The position numbers and the translations under genes are program-made. The notes beneath the pieces are model-generated. The model was given only the letters and a program-made list of their open reading frames with translations. It made no database searches and had not been told where the DNA came from. This document shows, piece by piece, positions 5,503 through 6,334 of a stretch of DNA of 6,334 nucleotides. The DNA comes from Frankiaceae bacterium (GTDB taxonomy: Bacteria > Actinomycetota > Actinomycetes > Frankiales > Frankiaceae): NCBI GenBank assembly GCA_030840885.1, contig JAVEDQ010000559.1, forward strand, positions 1 to 6,334, read 5' to 3'. How positions within the stretch are numbered: position 1 is the stretch's first letter; every line of letters starts with the position of its first letter.

Positions 5503-6069
5503 ATGCTCGACGCCGTCAAGAACTATCTCAGCTTGGCCAGCGGGGTCACCGAGGTGACCCGCCAGCGCGCGACAGCGGCCGCCAAGGCGCTCGCCGCGTC
5601 GGGCGAGGCCACTGCGGAGCAGGTCTCGAACCTCGCCGACGACCTCGTGATCAACAGCCGCAACAACCGTGACGCGATGCTGGCCCTGGTCCGCTACGAA
5701 CTCGACCGCGCGTTGAGCCGCCTCGGCCTGGCCACCGCTGACGAGGTGACGTCACTCCAGCGACGGGTGACCATCCTCGAAGGTGCCCTCGCGCTCGCGG
5801 CGAAGGGTGGGGCGGCGGAGCCGGGCGACACGCCCGACACTCCGCGTCGGCCGGCCAAGGCCACGAAGGCAGCGAAGGCGAGCCCGGCGAATGCGTCGCC
5901 GGCCAAGTCGCCGGCCAAGTCGTCGGGCACGTCGTCGGCGACCAAGGCCACGAAGGCGAACCCGGCCAAGGCGCCAGCCCGTAAGACGGCCGCGAAGGCG
6001 ACGGCGGCCCGCGCGACCGCGGCGAAGTCTTCGCCGGCGAAGCAGGCCACCTCGGCCGGTAGCAGCTGA
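5503..6069 (+). CDS. Phasin-like protein with histone-H1-like Lys/Ala tail
   Basis: 188 residues from ATG 5503; AGGGAGGG upstream and the family-like start MLDAVKNYLSLASG favour it over a frame extension to 5416. Residues 1-102 are almost wholly helical: LASGVTEVTRQRATAAAKAL at 11-30, and a heptad-like segment at ~79-100 (ADEVTSLQRRVTILEGALAL) that resembles the coiled-coil of PhaF/PhaI-type phasins. Residues ~115-185 are a K/A/P/S/T tail with repeated P-A-K, A-T-K-A and A-A-K units like histone H1 or PhaF tails, which bind DNA. A role in granule association, or as a nucleoid protein, is inferred; no PHA synthase lies in the window. The tail contains short direct repeats, such as TCGCCGGCCAAG at 5896-5907 and 5908-5919. 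Likely first gene of an operon with the small protein and tlyA. Confidence 0.82.
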   Translation: MLDAVKNYLSLASGVTEVTRQRATAAAKALAASGEATAEQVSNLADDLVINSRNNRDAMLALVRYELDRALSRLGLATADEVTSLQRRVTILEGALALAAKGGAAEPGDTPDTPRRPAKATKAAKASPANASPAKSPAKSSGTSSATKATKANPAKAPARKTAAKATAARATAAKSSPAKQATSAGSS

Positions 6070-6272
6070 TGCCCGTTCCCGGGGCGCCGGTGCCGTCGCC
6101 CGTTCCAGGCGACACCCCGGCGTTGGACGACGTCCCGGCGTTGGACGAGGCCCGGGCCCGGCTCGTCGCCCTCGACGAGGTGGCGCTGGAGCAGCACGCC
6201 GAGCAGTACACGGCGATCGACAGGCTGCTGCGGTCCGCGCTCGACGGCACGGACCGTGCACTGAGTTCCTGA
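6069..6272 (+). CDS. Small conserved protein preceding tlyA
   Basis: 67 residues. ATG 6069 overlaps the phasin TGA as TGATG, so translation is probably coupled to it. The head (1-26) is Pro/Val/Asp-rich and partly built of a V-P-A-L-D repeat; residues 27-66 form helices, with EQHAEQYTAIDRLLRSALDG as the best candidate for the conserved core. A small hypothetical protein occupies the same place before tlyA in M. tuberculosis (Rv1693) and Streptomyces, with a similar His-x5-Ala-Ile helix as far as I recall. Function unknown. The stop is 31 nt before the tlyA start. Confidence 0.8.
   Translation: MPVPGAPVPSPVPGDTPALDDVPALDEARARLVALDEVALEQHAEQYTAIDRLLRSALDGTDRALSS
6117..6152 (+). repeat. 18-bp direct repeat in the small protein gene
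   Basis: CCGGCGTTGGACGA is repeated exactly at an 18-bp interval (6117-6134 and 6135-6152, with the last four bases differing), coding P-A-L-D-D-V and P-A-L-D-E-A. It lengthens the flexible head in frame. Confidence 0.8.
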
Positions 6273-6303
6273 GCGCGACTGCCGAAGAGTGGTTCCCTGA
6301 ATA

Positions 6304-6334
6304 GTGGCCACCCGCGCACGCCTCGACGCCGAGT
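6304..6334 (+). CDS. tlyA: TlyA, rRNA 2'-O-methyltransferase (N-terminal fragment)
   Basis: Only ten codons are present before the window ends: V-A-T-R-A-R-L-D-A-E, which matches the well-known TlyA opening (MARRARVDAE in M. tuberculosis). An in-frame TGA at 6298-6300 leaves GTG 6304 as the only start. No strong ribosome binding site is seen; GAAGAG at 6284-6289 is 14 nt away. TlyA in mycobacteria methylates C1409 of 16S and C1920 of 23S rRNA and determines capreomycin sensitivity; its N-terminus is an S4-like RNA-binding domain. The position after the small protein gene agrees with the usual gene order, normally followed by NAD kinase and recN outside this window. Confidence 0.87.
   Translation, partial: MATRARLDAE

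Noticed and set aside
5651..6319. Minus-strand ORFs opposite the phasin and small protein genes
   Set aside because: They are mirror frames of the Lys/Ala-rich tail; the plus strand has a ribosome binding site, coupled overlap and the tlyA context.

Overview
This is a high-GC actinobacterial chromosomal segment. Three things point there. The rRNA end and 5S rRNA look actinobacterial, the codon use is strongly G/C-ending, and the gene set leading into tlyA resembles the block around Rv1691-Rv1694 of Mycobacterium tuberculosis and its Streptomyces equivalents (recalled family knowledge, not searched here). The genus cannot be fixed from the sequence alone.

Layout: positions 1-636 hold the end of an rRNA operon: the 3' part of 23S rRNA, a short spacer, 5S rRNA and a very strong intrinsic terminator. 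After 50 bp comes a protein with a roughly 210-residue Arg/Ser-rich disordered head and a TPR-like helical C-terminal half (687-2018). It converges, with only 5 bp between, on a DUF1015 family gene on the minus strand (2024-3325). A 62-bp divergent gap with a large dyad separates DUF1015 from a small three-TPR protein (3388-3828). That gene runs through an unusual 17-bp x3 repeat into a HAD-IIA phosphatase resembling mycobacterial glycerol-3-phosphate phosphatase (3859-4995). A minus-strand SCP2-like lipid-binding protein (5022-5378) follows. Divergent from it is a probable operon: a phasin-like protein with a histone-H1-like Lys/Ala tail (5503-6069), a 67-residue conserved small protein overlapping it by one base (6069-6272), and the first codons of tlyA (6304 to the window end), an rRNA 2'-O-methyltransferase.

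Functionally the block mixes rRNA and translation (rrn operon, TlyA) with probable lipid or storage-polymer handling (glycerol-3-phosphate phosphatase type HAD, SCP2, phasin). No evidence was seen of phage, transposons, CRISPR or a defence system. The gene content is ordinary for the group. The less ordinary items are small-scale: the 17-bp repeat that strings together GTGA stop/start overlaps between the TPR and HAD genes, a 12-bp x7 repeat inside the HAD C-terminal domain, the near-perfect 27-bp dyad in the DUF1015/TPR gap, and the long RS/RD-rich head with relaxed codon use on the first protein.
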